A model generated the notes under the pieces. It worked only from the letters and a program-made list of their open reading frames with translations. It had not been told where the DNA came from and searched no databases. From Paenibacillus pabuli (lineage in GTDB: Bacteria; Bacillota; Bacilli; Paenibacillales; Paenibacillaceae), in the NCBI RefSeq assembly GCF_023101145.1, contig NZ_CP073714.1, positions 4,340,001 through 4,404,000 on the forward strand: 64,000 nucleotides of DNA, given 5' to 3'. Position numbers and translations under genes: made by a program. Below, one piece after another: positions 1 through 8,531 of the stretch (the first letter of the stretch is position 1; each line of letters begins with the position of its first letter).

Positions 1-98
1 GGTTCCAGTATAGCTTGTATCTGCTTGGCATCATATGGTTGTCCTAACAGCTCTATTAACTGCTCGGATGCTTGAGTTGGTTTATCGTTACTGAACAT
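1..98 (-). CDS. N-terminal fragment of an unrecognised protein, cut by window edge
   Basis: Only the first 32 codons are inside the window. The frame opens with ATG at 98-96 (MFSNDKPTQASEQL...) and stays open to base 1. A GAGAGGA ribosome binding site lies about 9 bases upstream. The visible part is polar, has no signal peptide or membrane segment, and contains a possible amphipathic helix. I do not recognise the family. The upstream region carries a perfect short palindrome at 151-165 that could be its operator. Confidence 0.45.
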   Translation of the reverse strand, partial: MFSNDKPTQASEQLIELLGQPYDAKQIQAILE

Positions 99-150
99 AT
101 ATTTCCATCCTCTCGAAGTGAAGTGGTAATCCACCCTTTTCCCTCATCAT

Positions 151-165
151 CTTACGTTTCGTAAG
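151..165. promoter_or_regulatory. Perfect palindrome, possible operator
   Basis: CTTACG-TTT-CGTAAG is a six-base perfect inverted repeat with a three-base centre. It lies about 55 bases upstream of the start of the left-edge gene, where a promoter would be. Its size and position fit a TetR- or MarR-type dimer site, but no regulator gene is visible here, so this is only suggestive. Confidence 0.3.
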
Positions 166-220
166 TTCTGTAAAGTGTCAGATTCAAAACAATTATGGCA
201 TGAATTCAACTCAATCTGAA

Positions 221-263
221 AATAAAAACAGAGGATGACGGATAAACTCCGCTCCTCTGTTTC
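221..263 (-). terminator. Rho-independent terminator of the lichenase gene
   Basis: Read on the minus strand, AACAGAGGA pairs perfectly with TCCTCTGTT (nine base pairs) and is followed by a T-rich run (TTTATTTTC). It lies about 65 bases past the stop codon of the GH16 gene. Confidence 0.75.
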
Positions 264-326
264 AGTTGCGCCTGATAGCATATGTTATGTGCGTTCCCAA
301 TGATGACGCAAGCTGCTCAATCTTAA

Positions 327-1040
327 TTAATTACTTGTATACTTCACCCAGTCATATTCAGCATACAGCGGATTAGCTCCGTTGTAAGGCCCCAGCCAGC
401 TGTCTACGCCCGTTCCGTTCCACAGATTCATCATAATTTTACCAGGCGTCGTTGGAATGTTCGTTGTGGCCGTATGTTTCAGAACGCCATCCACATACCA
501 CTTGATATGGCCTGGTTGCCAATCAAACGCGTAGGTGTGGAAGCCCTGAGATGCATCAAATCCCAAGTTAACGATCTTCTCATGATTACCGACACCATTG
601 GTGTAATAATTGAACTGTACCTTGGTTGTGTCTTTTCCCAAGAATTCAATATCAATCTCATCCCATTGCGTTCCGTGAGCAGGTCCGGTATATGTGAAGA
701 AAGAAGAGACAATGCCTGTGTTTTTGGCAGGTTTCATACTTACCTCATACAGACCATATCCATAAGAATTGGTTGATCGATATTCACCGCAATCAAATTT
801 GTTATTGGACGGGCTGGTCAAGCTCAGTCTCAGCTTACCATCACTCGTAAAGTTTGCATTGTTCGCTCGCCAGGTGCAATTAAACATTGAACCGTTGGAA
901 TAACCATCAGCCTTTTGCCAAGTGCTCGGGTTGTGATACGTTAGAGGCTCCCAAAATACATACCCTGCGAAAGCGCTTACCGAAAGAAACAATGAAACCA
1001 CTCCCGAAATCGTTAACATCCACCATGTCTTCCTTTTCAT
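327..1040 (-). CDS. bglS: Secreted endo-beta-1,3-1,4-glucanase (lichenase), GH16
   Basis: This enzyme hydrolyses mixed-linkage beta-glucans such as lichenan and cereal beta-glucan outside the cell. A signal peptide (KRK, hydrophobic core, SAFA cleavage site near residue 25) precedes a single GH16 jelly-roll domain. The catalytic motif DEIDIEFLG is intact, with nucleophile Glu128 and acid/base Glu132 of a 237-residue protein, the usual length. Cys55 and Cys84 match the conserved disulfide. The start chosen is the second of two adjacent ATGs (1040-1038), six bases after GGAGG; a longer frame begins at 1067 without a ribosome binding site. It is monocistronic, with a terminator at 221-263 and a cre-like site in its leader. 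Unlike the Bacillus subtilis homologue there is no RAT antiterminator hairpin upstream, so LicT control is not expected. Confidence 0.93.
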   Translation of the reverse strand: MKRKTWWMLTISGVVSLFLSVSAFAGYVFWEPLTYHNPSTWQKADGYSNGSMFNCTWRANNANFTSDGKLRLSLTSPSNNKFDCGEYRSTNSYGYGLYEVSMKPAKNTGIVSSFFTYTGPAHGTQWDEIDIEFLGKDTTKVQFNYYTNGVGNHEKIVNLGFDASQGFHTYAFDWQPGHIKWYVDGVLKHTATTNIPTTPGKIMMNLWNGTGVDSWLGPYNGANPLYAEYDWVKYTSN

Positions 1041-1071
1041 CATACACCTCCATTCAAATTCACCCATTTAA

Positions 1072-1109
1072 TATAAAACGCTTACATGGGTGTTGTTTCC
1101 ATTTTATAT
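1072..1109 (-). promoter_or_regulatory. Lichenase promoter -10 box and downstream cre-like site
   Basis: Minus strand ATGTAAGCGTTTTAT (1087-1073) matches the CcpA-site consensus WTGNAANCGNWNNCW at all fixed positions except one C. A TATAAAAT -10 candidate lies at 1109-1102, putting the cre just downstream of the likely start site, a roadblock arrangement. CACCCAT/ATGGGTG arms (1061-1092) flank it. Carbon catabolite repression is inferred. Confidence 0.55.
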
Positions 1110-1196
1110 GCTCCACCTGAAGTGAACTATAGCAAACTTAAAAGAATATATATTCATTTTTAAAGATATGTTAGTTACGGCATCTTCTTATCTGAT

Positions 1197-1655
1197 TTAT
1201 AACAGAGCATCCCCGTAATAATACCGAATCAAAATGTCCTGGTCGTAGTTGCCGAATCCCTTTCCAAACAGCGTAAGTCCGCCCCGGCCGGGTACCCCTT
1301 CTTCTGGACTTAATTGAATGGTCCAATATGTGGCGGCTTGGAGGTTCAGATCATGAATGCGGACATCCGAGATGCGCTGACCGTCGATAAAAGTACCTTC
1401 TGCATTGATACGAAGCACTTTCAATACCCCATACTGGTTCACGTCGGAATGCCACCATTGCGGTGTAAGCTTGCCCTTGCGGTCTCCAAAATCACCAGGG
1501 CTTAGGCCATTAATACCAAAACGAACCCGCATAACGTGGTTCCGCACAACGGAGGACATACCAAGGTTGATCAGGGTAACGTACAAGCTGTGCTGAACAA
1601 AGCGTCGTGGAACGTAATTCGTCTGAAAACCAAACAGGCATAATGGAAAGACCGC
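1197..1655 (-). pseudogene. Unrecognised gene, probably 5'-truncated remnant
   Basis: The frame is open from just after a TAA at 1656-1658 down to the stop at 1197. The first ATG in frame is at 1586 (129 residues), but protein-like sequence continues upstream of it (LFGFQTNYVPRRFVQHSLY), and neither that ATG nor upstream TTG/CTG codons has a ribosome binding site. The product is soluble and rich in aromatic residues (KLTPQWWHSDVNQYG, GGLTLFGKGFGNYDQ), looks beta-rich, and has no signal peptide. I do not recognise the family. The missing start and the lack of a promoter suggest the 3' part of a larger gene whose front was lost. A genuine small gene with a rare start codon is possible. Confidence 0.4.
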
Positions 1656-1756
1656 TTATCCCTTCAAAGTGATACGCTCCTATTGCAGTTCACGTCTAAA
1701 GATCAACATCTAGGCGTACAATCGTGAACAAAATGACGGACGCGAATTCCATAAAC

Positions 1757-1791
1757 ATACCCAGCTATAGCTTAAGCCAATAGCTGGGTAT
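1757..1791 (-). terminator. Hairpin after the secA2-methyltransferase operon
   Basis: ATACCCAGCTAT and its exact complement form a 12-base-pair stem with an 11-base loop, starting 13 bases past the methyltransferase stop. The run after the stem on the minus strand is only moderately T-rich (GTTTATGG), so it may be a weak terminator or an mRNA 3' end stabiliser. Confidence 0.55.
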
Positions 1792-1803
1792 CATGTTGTA
1801 GAA

Positions 1804-2562
1804 CTATACTTCTCCCCAAAAAACCTCAGTTTCATAATCGAATTCAACAATACCATCTTGATTATTCCTATTGAATAGATTCCGTAGCTCCTTCATCATG
1901 GGATCGTAATTTGCATGCCCGGGTGCAGGGCTGTAGGAAGAGGATCGCAACCGGCCTTTCAAGCCCTCAAAATCGAACTGCTGACTCATTCTGAATCGCA
2001 TTTCATGCATTGAATCTTCCTTGAAAAAAGAGAGCAACGTCGTCCGAGAAATATTTTTATGATTGACTTTTTCGTAGTCGGTTCCGTAAGTATGAAGCAG
2101 TTGATTGTACTCCTCACGAAACGGAGTACCGTTAGTAAGACGAGAATTCCAGATGAGTATTACTCTCCCACCCGGCTGTAGAATTCTCCGGAACTCGATT
2201 TGGGCTACGGAGCGATCGAACCAGTGAAATGCCTGTGCGCAGACAATAAACTCAACCGACTGATCCGGTAATCCAGTAGATTCTGCAGAACCTGCTATAC
2301 TCTGAAATTTCGGATTACTTTCTAACATTTGCTCGGCGGCTTCCCGCATTGCCTGATTTGGCTCGACCGCAATTACAACGCTTCCGCGTTCCAGAAGTAG
2401 TTTTGAGATGATCCCAGTACCTGAACCGATGTCTGCTATCTTACTGTTCGCACGTAAACCGACGACGTCGTACAAATAGTCCATAGCCTCTTTTGGATAG
2501 CTCGGGCGGTATTTCAAATACGAATCGACCCGGCTCGTAAACCGTTCTCTATTGTTCATCAA
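1804..2562 (-). CDS. Class I SAM-dependent methyltransferase
   Basis: The protein has a Rossmann-type methyltransferase fold: motif I IADIGSGTGIISKLL near residues 42-56, an acidic residue ending the next strand (VIAVEPNQAM), and the post-I motif VEFIVCAQAFHWFD near residues 103-116. This arrangement (FHWFD, then ILQPGGRVILIWN) is typical of the UbiE/COQ5-like small-molecule methyltransferases. The substrate cannot be told from sequence. The start is TTG at 2562 or ATG at 2559; GGGAG lies 8 or 11 bases upstream. The gene begins 17 bases after the SecA2-like gene ends, so the two are probably co-transcribed. There is no signal peptide or membrane segment. Confidence 0.82.
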   Translation of the reverse strand: MMNNRERFTSRVDSYLKYRPSYPKEAMDYLYDVVGLRANSKIADIGSGTGIISKLLLERGSVVIAVEPNQAMREAAEQMLESNPKFQSIAGSAESTGLPDQSVEFIVCAQAFHWFDRSVAQIEFRRILQPGGRVILIWNSRLTNGTPFREEYNQLLHTYGTDYEKVNHKNISRTTLLSFFKEDSMHEMRFRMSQQFDFEGLKGRLRSSSYSPAPGHANYDPMMKELRNLFNRNNQDGIVEFDYETEVFWGEV

Positions 2563-2579
2563 TCGTCACGCTCCCATCA

Positions 2580-4865
2580 CTATTTTGACATCCTATATAC
2601 TGGCCTCAGTAACAGCTTCAAAATCTTACTGCCCCAAAAAGCAAATACCGTCGTTCCGGTCCATGAGCTGCGCTTATCTTGGCTGTATTGATCGTTAATC
2701 ATATAAGTCCGAGTCGAAATAGGACTCTTCAGACCGAACTGTTCCCATTTTGCCGGATCATTTGAACCTCCGAGTTTTCTAAGCATATTCGCCGACTCAT
2801 GATTAATTTTAGCCGGGATTTGCTCGAATGCTTGGGTGATTTGCGTATGAAACTCGTCGATCGGATTGCGACTGGTAATGCTCTGGAGATGGATGCTTTC
2901 GCGAATGTAAGAAACGTATGCCAGATGGTCAGCCCAGAACTCGTCCATATAAAAAAGCCGTACCCGCTGCTCTGAAGGACTCATTTTCCTCTCGCCTTTC
3001 AATATTTCGAGCCGCTCCTCGTATAGGATTCGCCTCTGATCCTCCACCATATCCGAATAACAGTTCAATTCCCGCTGAATATCGAAGTTTTGGCCTATAA
3101 TAACGCGCTGAATATGCTCGATTTTGCTGCGGAGCGCCGGATCATCAAGAACCTCATCCTGCCTGGGAGCGCGAAACAGTTTATGAATGCCGAAGCGAAG
3201 CATCAACTCGTCTTCCAGGCTTATATAAAATACGGATGCTCCCGGGTCACCTTGACGGCCCGAACGCCCGCGCAGCTGGTTATCAATCCGCATGCTTTCG
3301 TTCACATGTGTACCTATCACGTATAATCCCCCCAGCTCGGCAACCAATTCTGCCTGCGCTGGGTTGCCGCCGCCGAGACGAATGTCGACGCCGCGTCCTG
3401 CCATATTTGTAGATACCGTTACGGCCCCGATTTCTCCCGCTTTGGCGATGATTTCAGCTTCTTTTGCATCGTTTTTTGCATTCAGAACCTGGCAAGGTAC
3501 GCCGGCAACCGCCAGCGCCTCCGCCAGCATGTCAGATTCCTCGACGCTCGAAGTACCAATAAGAATGGGGCGTCCCACCCTATGGACAGAAGAGATTTCT
3601 TGTATAAGCGCCTTATATTTGGCTTCATTATGGGTGTAAATTCGGTGTGGGTGGTCGATCCGTATATTTGGCTGATTCGGCGGAATTTGCACGACCTGCA
3701 GCGCATAGATATCTTCGAATTCCATTGCTGAAGCATGCGCGGTAGCCGTCATTCCGCAAATTCCCGAATACAGGCTAATGAAGTGTTGAATGGTGATCGT
3801 ACCGAGAATTCTCCCGCCGGCCTTCCACTGCAACCCTTCTTTCGCCACAAGCGCAGCTTGCAACCCGTCCGGCAAATACCTGTTCTCGGCCACACGGCCG
3901 GTATGTTCTTCGATTAGCTCTATTTCACCGTCCCGGACGATGTAATCGACGTCTTTTTTTAATAACGATTCCACATGCAGCGCACAATTCAATGACGTTA
4001 ACAAATGAGTATTTTGGCTATCGTACAAATTGCCGCATCCCAGGAGCAACTCCGCTTTCGCAGCACCCGCATCATTCAAGTAAACGTTTCGCTGGAACTC
4101 GTCAAAATCGAAATGCTCTGCTGGCTGCAGCTGCCGGGCCACTTCTGCGAAAAGAACGCCGTCACTCTTGGAAACGCTCGAATCCCCACTAATGACTAGC
4201 GGCACCCGCGCTTCATCAAGAAGCAATGAATCCGCTTCGTCGACGACGACGTAGTGGAAAGGACGGTGTACGGTATCAGCTTCATTTAATGCTATTGTGT
4301 CACGCAAATAATCGAACCCCGCTTCTTTAGCCGTAACATAGGTTATGTCCTTGGCATAAGCTTCCCGTTTCTCGAACAGGCTCATGCCCGCTTGAACCGA
4401 GCTTACCGTTAACCCTAGGAAGCTGTATATCGGGCCCATCCACTCTGCATCTCGATTGGCCAAGTAGTCGTTAAAAGTGAGCACATGAACGCCTTCACCA
4501 GTCAACGCGTTTAGATAAGCAGGCATAACAGCAGAGAGTGTTTTTCCTTCACCGGTATGCTGCTCGATCAAAAATCTCTCGTGCAAAGCGATAGCAGCCA
4601 TGATTTGCACATCGTAAGGCTGTAATCCGAGTTTTCTCTTCGCAGCCTCGCAGACCAACGCATATGCATCAACAAGCAGTTCACCCAAAGGCGTGCCTGA
4701 TCTTGCTTCTTCTCGCAGCCGAAGGGACTCCGCTTGCAATCGATGATCGTCCCAAGCTTCCAAATCCAGATTCCTGATAAGCTCCACTTTGTCTCGATAA
4801 TCTTTCAACAAACGCCGGGTATCGCGGTCTTTGAATTCACGTATCAACTTGACGACTACATTCAT
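2580..4865 (-). CDS. secA2: Accessory SecA-type preprotein translocase ATPase (SecA2-like)
   Basis: SecA is the motor that drives secretory proteins through the SecYEG channel. The DEAD motor is complete: Walker A TGEGKT (residues 104-109), DEAD box VVDEADSLLLDEA (207-219), the preprotein cross-linking region after it, and motor domain 2 with NMAGRGVDIRLGGG and the RGRSGRQGDPG arginine-finger motif. The helical scaffold follows (WADHLAYVSYIRESI). At 761 residues it is shorter than housekeeping SecA (about 840), and it lacks the C-terminal cysteine/SecB-binding tail. It ends instead in a basic/hydrophobic stretch (FAFWGSKILKLLLRPVYR). These traits fit an accessory SecA2. ATG at 4865 follows GAGGAGG at a rather long spacing of about 12 bases. 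A methyltransferase gene follows by 17 bases; the gene upstream encodes a very large secreted protein, a possible but unproven client. Confidence 0.88.
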   Translation of the reverse strand: MNVVVKLIREFKDRDTRRLLKDYRDKVELIRNLDLEAWDDHRLQAESLRLREEARSGTPLGELLVDAYALVCEAAKRKLGLQPYDVQIMAAIALHERFLIEQHTGEGKTLSAVMPAYLNALTGEGVHVLTFNDYLANRDAEWMGPIYSFLGLTVSSVQAGMSLFEKREAYAKDITYVTAKEAGFDYLRDTIALNEADTVHRPFHYVVVDEADSLLLDEARVPLVISGDSSVSKSDGVLFAEVARQLQPAEHFDFDEFQRNVYLNDAGAAKAELLLGCGNLYDSQNTHLLTSLNCALHVESLLKKDVDYIVRDGEIELIEEHTGRVAENRYLPDGLQAALVAKEGLQWKAGGRILGTITIQHFISLYSGICGMTATAHASAMEFEDIYALQVVQIPPNQPNIRIDHPHRIYTHNEAKYKALIQEISSVHRVGRPILIGTSSVEESDMLAEALAVAGVPCQVLNAKNDAKEAEIIAKAGEIGAVTVSTNMAGRGVDIRLGGGNPAQAELVAELGGLYVIGTHVNESMRIDNQLRGRSGRQGDPGASVFYISLEDELMLRFGIHKLFRAPRQDEVLDDPALRSKIEHIQRVIIGQNFDIQRELNCYSDMVEDQRRILYEERLEILKGERKMSPSEQRVRLFYMDEFWADHLAYVSYIRESIHLQSITSRNPIDEFHTQITQAFEQIPAKINHESANMLRKLGGSNDPAKWEQFGLKSPISTRTYMINDQYSQDKRSSWTGTTVFAFWGSKILKLLLRPVYRMSK

Positions 4866-4956
4866 CGGAATTTGATTCCTCCTCAGTAGAAATAGGCGGT
4901 TCTATCGTGGCTTTTTAAGCAGCATCCATTCCGTATGTCCTCATATTGCCCCGTGA

Positions 4957-4983
4957 TAAGAAAAGACTCCATATGGAGTCCCT
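4957..4983 (-). terminator. Terminator of the stalk/PKD protein gene
   Basis: GGACTCC-ATAT-GGAGTC forms a compact hairpin (perfect palindrome 4965-4980) followed on the minus strand by TTTTCTT. It sits between the stop of the upstream secreted-protein gene (5050) and the SecA2 start (4865), so the two are likely separate transcripts. Confidence 0.7.
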
Positions 4984-5049
4984 TCTTTAGATAATTAACA
5001 TACCAGACAAATCATTCGTTCCCGCTCTAACTGATGTGAAACAACTTCA

Positions 5050-7350
5050 TCATTTCTCTGATGGGAGCGGTGTAAAGAGTAGATTAACCGGCAGGTTGCT
5101 TCCAGGCGCGGCAGAGAAAAGAATCGTTACGCTCTCTCCATATGCCCCTGTGCGGTAAAGAACGCTCTGTTCACTTGAATTGCTAACAGCAACGTTACCA
5201 TCGGCAATGGATACAACCTGATTGTTCACTAGAGCCACTCCTGAGTACTTCCCTCCACGAGGGTTAAATGAGATTAACGTACGCGGAGCCACATTGTCCA
5301 ATGTGATTTTGTACAATACACCAAAATTACCCGCGTTGGATGCGTCTGTGTATGCCATTGGGTCTGTTCCAACCAGATTGGGATCACTTGCGTTATCACC
5401 TAGTGGCAGACGAGCAGGATTGGCTCCGACTAGCTGATCATACGTTATGATTCGAGTCGCATTCGGGTACGTTCCACGGTTGTGCACACCATCACGATCC
5501 AGCACAGGCAGCATTGGTAAAGTCTCGAACGGATCTTTATTTTCTTCGACCAGAATAACGTTATAGTCAAGAGTATAATCTGAATAAGCATCCGAATAGA
5601 GTGAAATTACTTGTCCTTCTTTCATCGGAGTTTTATTGAGTTCGGTCAAAATCAGTTTGCTTTCTCCAGGTAGAATAACCTCTTTCTTTTGATCAGCCCC
5701 GGTCTGAATTGACTTGAACCATTTATCAATAGACAATTTCCCAGCTACGGTAGCATAAGGCGTAGGTCCTGCAAACCCCATATTTTGTTGCTCGAATACT
5801 GCTGTATACGGATTATTATTGGTTACAATAACGTACATTTTTACTCTTTTGCCTGTATTGTTCACATGATGAATCATGAAACGGGTCTGCCCTGAAGAGG
5901 ACTCTTTATATACGATGCCCTCCGTATTAACTGTTTCAGGACTGTTGCTGCGGATCAGCAGACTTGGTTCATCCATGTACGTATAAGGCACTTTTTCCAT
6001 GGCAGTCACTTCGCCACCGTTAAACGTAAATTTCTGTCCTACCGGCGTGAAGAGTAAATTGAAATCGGAAAATGAATATAATGTCTCATTGGTTATGGTT
6101 ATGACTTTGGAGTACGTGTTCGTAGCGCCATGGTTGTCAGTAACAGTAAGTGTCACCGTTTTTGGACCCGGTTCAAAGAAAGCAAGCGAATTGTTCTCCC
6201 ACACCGTTTTGGTAATGCTATTTTCATCATCAGTACTCTGGTCGATATACGTTATTTTTTCGCCCATTTTATACTGTTCCTTGTCTGTGGTGAACATGGC
6301 GACAGGAGGAAGATTAGGACTCAGAATTTGAATCGTAATCGAATAAGGATCGCTCCATTGCCCGCTTGAATCCTGTACTTGATATGAAATCGTATATGTA
6401 CCTGCTTGATCAAACGATTCCTGACGACCTGTCCAGCGTTCGTCAACAATCTTCAGTCCATTTGGAGAAACGTAAGAAGTTATATAGTCCACCTTATCGC
6501 CCGCAAAAATTTCCTTTTGGGAGACCACAAAGCTTGCAACGGGTTTAGTATTTAGATTCAGCACAACCGTTTTAGCGGACTGATTCACTTTATAAGTGAT
6601 GTTCAGAGCTTGAGTAATGGAAGTTAACGGCACCATAAACGTATTTTTTTGCTGATATGCAGGGCCCTTCATCGTTCTGGATTCTCCATTCACGGTATAG
6701 ACCGTGCTGTTGGTTTTGAACCTTAGCTCATTATCACCACTAATGATGATGGTTTCTTTGGTTGTGTTATCGTATTTGACTCCGTATCCCACACGATCCA
6801 CCAGTGCGCGGATCGCAACATAGGATACACCGTTTTTTACAGTCATCGGCTGTCCAGCAAGATACGTTTTCCCATCCTGCTCCATTTTGTTGCTATTCAT
6901 GTACAACGTCAGATTACCGCCTGCTGTTACCGTAGAATTCCCACCAATGGATGGTTGCTCGATTTGGGCAGGCGTCACTTGCGTTTCAACATCCTCAGTC
7001 GTTCCTTCCTTACTCGTAGATCCCATATTAGTTTCATTTGTAGTCGTCTCTCCCCCATCTAAGGCGGGTTTCTCGATATCTGTTTTAGGTGTTGCCTCAG
7101 TGCCTGTCAAAGTTCCGGTTTCTTTTCCTTTAGTGGATGGATTACTGCTGGATGCGTTACCGCTACCCGTTTTCACTTCACTCTCTGCAATCGGTTGCTC
7201 TTTCTTTATCACCTCAACCGATTCTACTTTCGCCGTCTTTACTGACTCTGTCTCATCTTGCGGGGCTGATTGCGCATTCACAGAACCGACTGCAAATGCT
7301 TGTAAAACAGCTAAAGCGGTAAAAATGGACAATTTTTTCTTCAGATTCAT
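5050..7350 (-). CDS. Large secreted protein: stalk (copper amine oxidase N-like) domain plus PKD repeats
   Basis: A signal peptide (MNLKKKLSIFTALAVLQAFA, cleavage near VNAQ-S) is followed by a Ser/Thr/Glu-rich low-complexity linker (about residues 28-140). Next comes a stalk domain of the copper amine oxidase N-terminal type (about 147-270; VKNGVSYVAIRALVDRVGYG, FMVPLTSITQALN). Two PKD/Ig-like modules follow, with SFDQAGTYTISYQVQDSSG and PGPKTVTLTVTDNHG. The remaining 320 residues form a conserved-looking region without a known motif, containing SIDKWFKSI, and the protein ends in LLFTPLPSEK. No LPXTG anchor or catalytic motif is visible, so a surface or matrix-binding role is likeliest. ATG at 7350 is preceded by AAAGGAG 11 bases upstream. 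A short remnant of a paralogue lies at 26988-27045. Confidence 0.8.
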   Translation of the reverse strand: MNLKKKLSIFTALAVLQAFAVGSVNAQSAPQDETESVKTAKVESVEVIKKEQPIAESEVKTGSGNASSSNPSTKGKETGTLTGTEATPKTDIEKPALDGGETTTNETNMGSTSKEGTTEDVETQVTPAQIEQPSIGGNSTVTAGGNLTLYMNSNKMEQDGKTYLAGQPMTVKNGVSYVAIRALVDRVGYGVKYDNTTKETIIISGDNELRFKTNSTVYTVNGESRTMKGPAYQQKNTFMVPLTSITQALNITYKVNQSAKTVVLNLNTKPVASFVVSQKEIFAGDKVDYITSYVSPNGLKIVDERWTGRQESFDQAGTYTISYQVQDSSGQWSDPYSITIQILSPNLPPVAMFTTDKEQYKMGEKITYIDQSTDDENSITKTVWENNSLAFFEPGPKTVTLTVTDNHGATNTYSKVITITNETLYSFSDFNLLFTPVGQKFTFNGGEVTAMEKVPYTYMDEPSLLIRSNSPETVNTEGIVYKESSSGQTRFMIHHVNNTGKRVKMYVIVTNNNPYTAVFEQQNMGFAGPTPYATVAGKLSIDKWFKSIQTGADQKKEVILPGESKLILTELNKTPMKEGQVISLYSDAYSDYTLDYNVILVEENKDPFETLPMLPVLDRDGVHNRGTYPNATRIITYDQLVGANPARLPLGDNASDPNLVGTDPMAYTDASNAGNFGVLYKITLDNVAPRTLISFNPRGGKYSGVALVNNQVVSIADGNVAVSNSSEQSVLYRTGAYGESVTILFSAAPGSNLPVNLLFTPLPSEK

Positions 7351-7403
7351 GCTTTGTCTTTGGCTCCTTTTGCTTCCAAGTAATATTTATCCTATTAAAA
7401 GTC

Positions 7404-7431
7404 ATAGTATTAGACGCTAGATTCAGGTAAA
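7404..7431 (-). promoter_or_regulatory. Candidate sigma-A promoter of the stalk/PKD protein
   Basis: Minus strand TTTACC (7431-7426) and TACTAT (7409-7404) are separated by 16 bases, about 55 bases upstream of the ATG. Both hexamers differ from consensus by two bases or fewer. Confidence 0.4.
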
Positions 7432-7618
7432 AGTTTCTATTAAAATGTAAATTTTGGAGTTGAGAAGTTTATAGAATTGAAAACGGCATCTTAATTTAAA
7501 CTTTATATCCCAAAAAGAATTGCTGGACATGGGAATGTTTGAACTTATCTATACGTGGCCAACGAACGGAGCACCCCCTAAGTAAGCAATCCTGAGGAGG
7601 TTTGTGCCTTCTGCCATT
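7432..7618. other. Intergenic stretch without a recognisable gene
   Basis: No frame with a start and ribosome binding site was seen. The minus strand shows short protein-like frames interrupted by stops, which could be old debris, but nothing is identifiable. No riboswitch motif was recognised. Confidence 0.4.
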
Positions 7619-7671
7619 ACAAAAAAAGCAAAACCCACCGATTAAAGCTAAATGCCCTCGGTGGGTTTTGT
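7619..7671 (-). terminator. Strong terminator of the deacetylase-lyase-aldolase-kinase-gntR operon
   Basis: On the minus strand CAAAACCCACCGA pairs with TCGGTGGGTTTTG across a 15-base loop, followed by a run of seven Ts. It lies about 130 bases past the stop of the gntR gene and closes the five-gene operon. Confidence 0.85.
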
Positions 7672-7799
7672 ATTAACATCAAAAATAACGGTATTCCCAC
7701 TCGGACATAAGGATAAAGTCCAGAATGGCTGCAGCCTGAAAATACACCTCTGCTCTCCTCTGCTCTTCTCACCTCTTCATCACCCTGACGTCAATAATT

Positions 7800-8522
7800 T
7801 CAAGTGTCGTAATTGACCAGGTAATGATGAAGCCCCGTGTTATAGAAACCGATGCTGTGCTCAATTAGTCTGCCTTCCCCGTCGAAGGAGTTACGCAAGC
7901 GCTTGAGCACATGCGTCTCCGGGGGGATCTCCAGCAAGTGGCACACTTCCGGAGGTGGCAGCTCTACATAGAAACGGTCCTTGAAGTTCTCCAGCACAAT
8001 GTCATTCTCCTCGAGAGAGTCGTACAGTGACTGAATTTTTGTAACCATCTCTGCCGTACCTTCCCCGGGCAATGCAGCTGCAGCCAAGTAGTGTATCAAA
8101 TGAATATAAGGCTGACCATTCAAAATATAGAGTCGTTCAATCCGCTGACAATACGGTCCGTAGAGGTTATATTCCTCCGTTCCTGCATCATTCGTAATTA
8201 ACCGGGATGTCAGCAGTTTCTTTTCCAGCTTATGTCCCTCTTCTACGAGCAGCTCCGTAAACCGTTTGCCCTTGGAGAGCTTCTGATGGGAAGTATTGCG
8301 CATGACAATCGTTCCGACACCACTTTTCTTCTGCACATAACCTTCCTGTGACAGCTCTTGGACCGCGCCGCGGACCGTCATTTTACTGACGCCAAATTCC
8401 TTTTCCAACTGCGGCTCGGAGGGGATGATGCTCCCAAGAGGATATACGCCGTGCAGTATCCGGTCTTTGAGAATTTTCTGGATTTGCTGATATAAAGGAC
8501 CTTGCTTGCGTTTCAAAGACAC
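7800..8522 (-). CDS. GntR-family (HutC/UTRA) transcriptional regulator
   Basis: An N-terminal winged helix (about residues 8-75; IPSEPQLEKEFGVSKMTVRG) is the GntR DNA-binding fold. The remainder (about 95-235) is a UTRA effector-binding domain of the HutC subfamily, which commonly binds sugar phosphates or amino-sugar derivatives. At 240 residues it has the normal length. It is the last gene of a five-gene minus-strand operon, ten bases after the kinase, and is followed by a strong terminator. The likeliest role is local repressor of this operon, with a pathway intermediate as inducer; the operator has not been located with confidence. Confidence 0.9.
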   Translation of the reverse strand: MSLKRKQGPLYQQIQKILKDRILHGVYPLGSIIPSEPQLEKEFGVSKMTVRGAVQELSQEGYVQKKSGVGTIVMRNTSHQKLSKGKRFTELLVEEGHKLEKKLLTSRLITNDAGTEEYNLYGPYCQRIERLYILNGQPYIHLIHYLAAAALPGEGTAEMVTKIQSLYDSLEENDIVLENFKDRFYVELPPPEVCHLLEIPPETHVLKRLRNSFDGEGRLIEHSIGFYNTGLHHYLVNYDT

Positions 8523-8531
8523 CGCTGTTCA

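Noticed and set aside
967..982. cre-like AAGCGCTT inside the lichenase signal-peptide region
   Set aside because: It fits the consensus poorly outside the central core and lies within coding sequence; the leader site at 1072-1087 is a better candidate.
1040..1200. RAT antiterminator before the lichenase gene, as in Bacillus subtilis
   Set aside because: No RAT-like sequence or terminator is present in the leader; only short CACCCAT/ATGGGTG arms around the cre.
7500..7618. Possible decayed gene or riboswitch
   Set aside because: Only short protein-like words broken by stops and no recognisable RNA fold, so nothing firm can be said.
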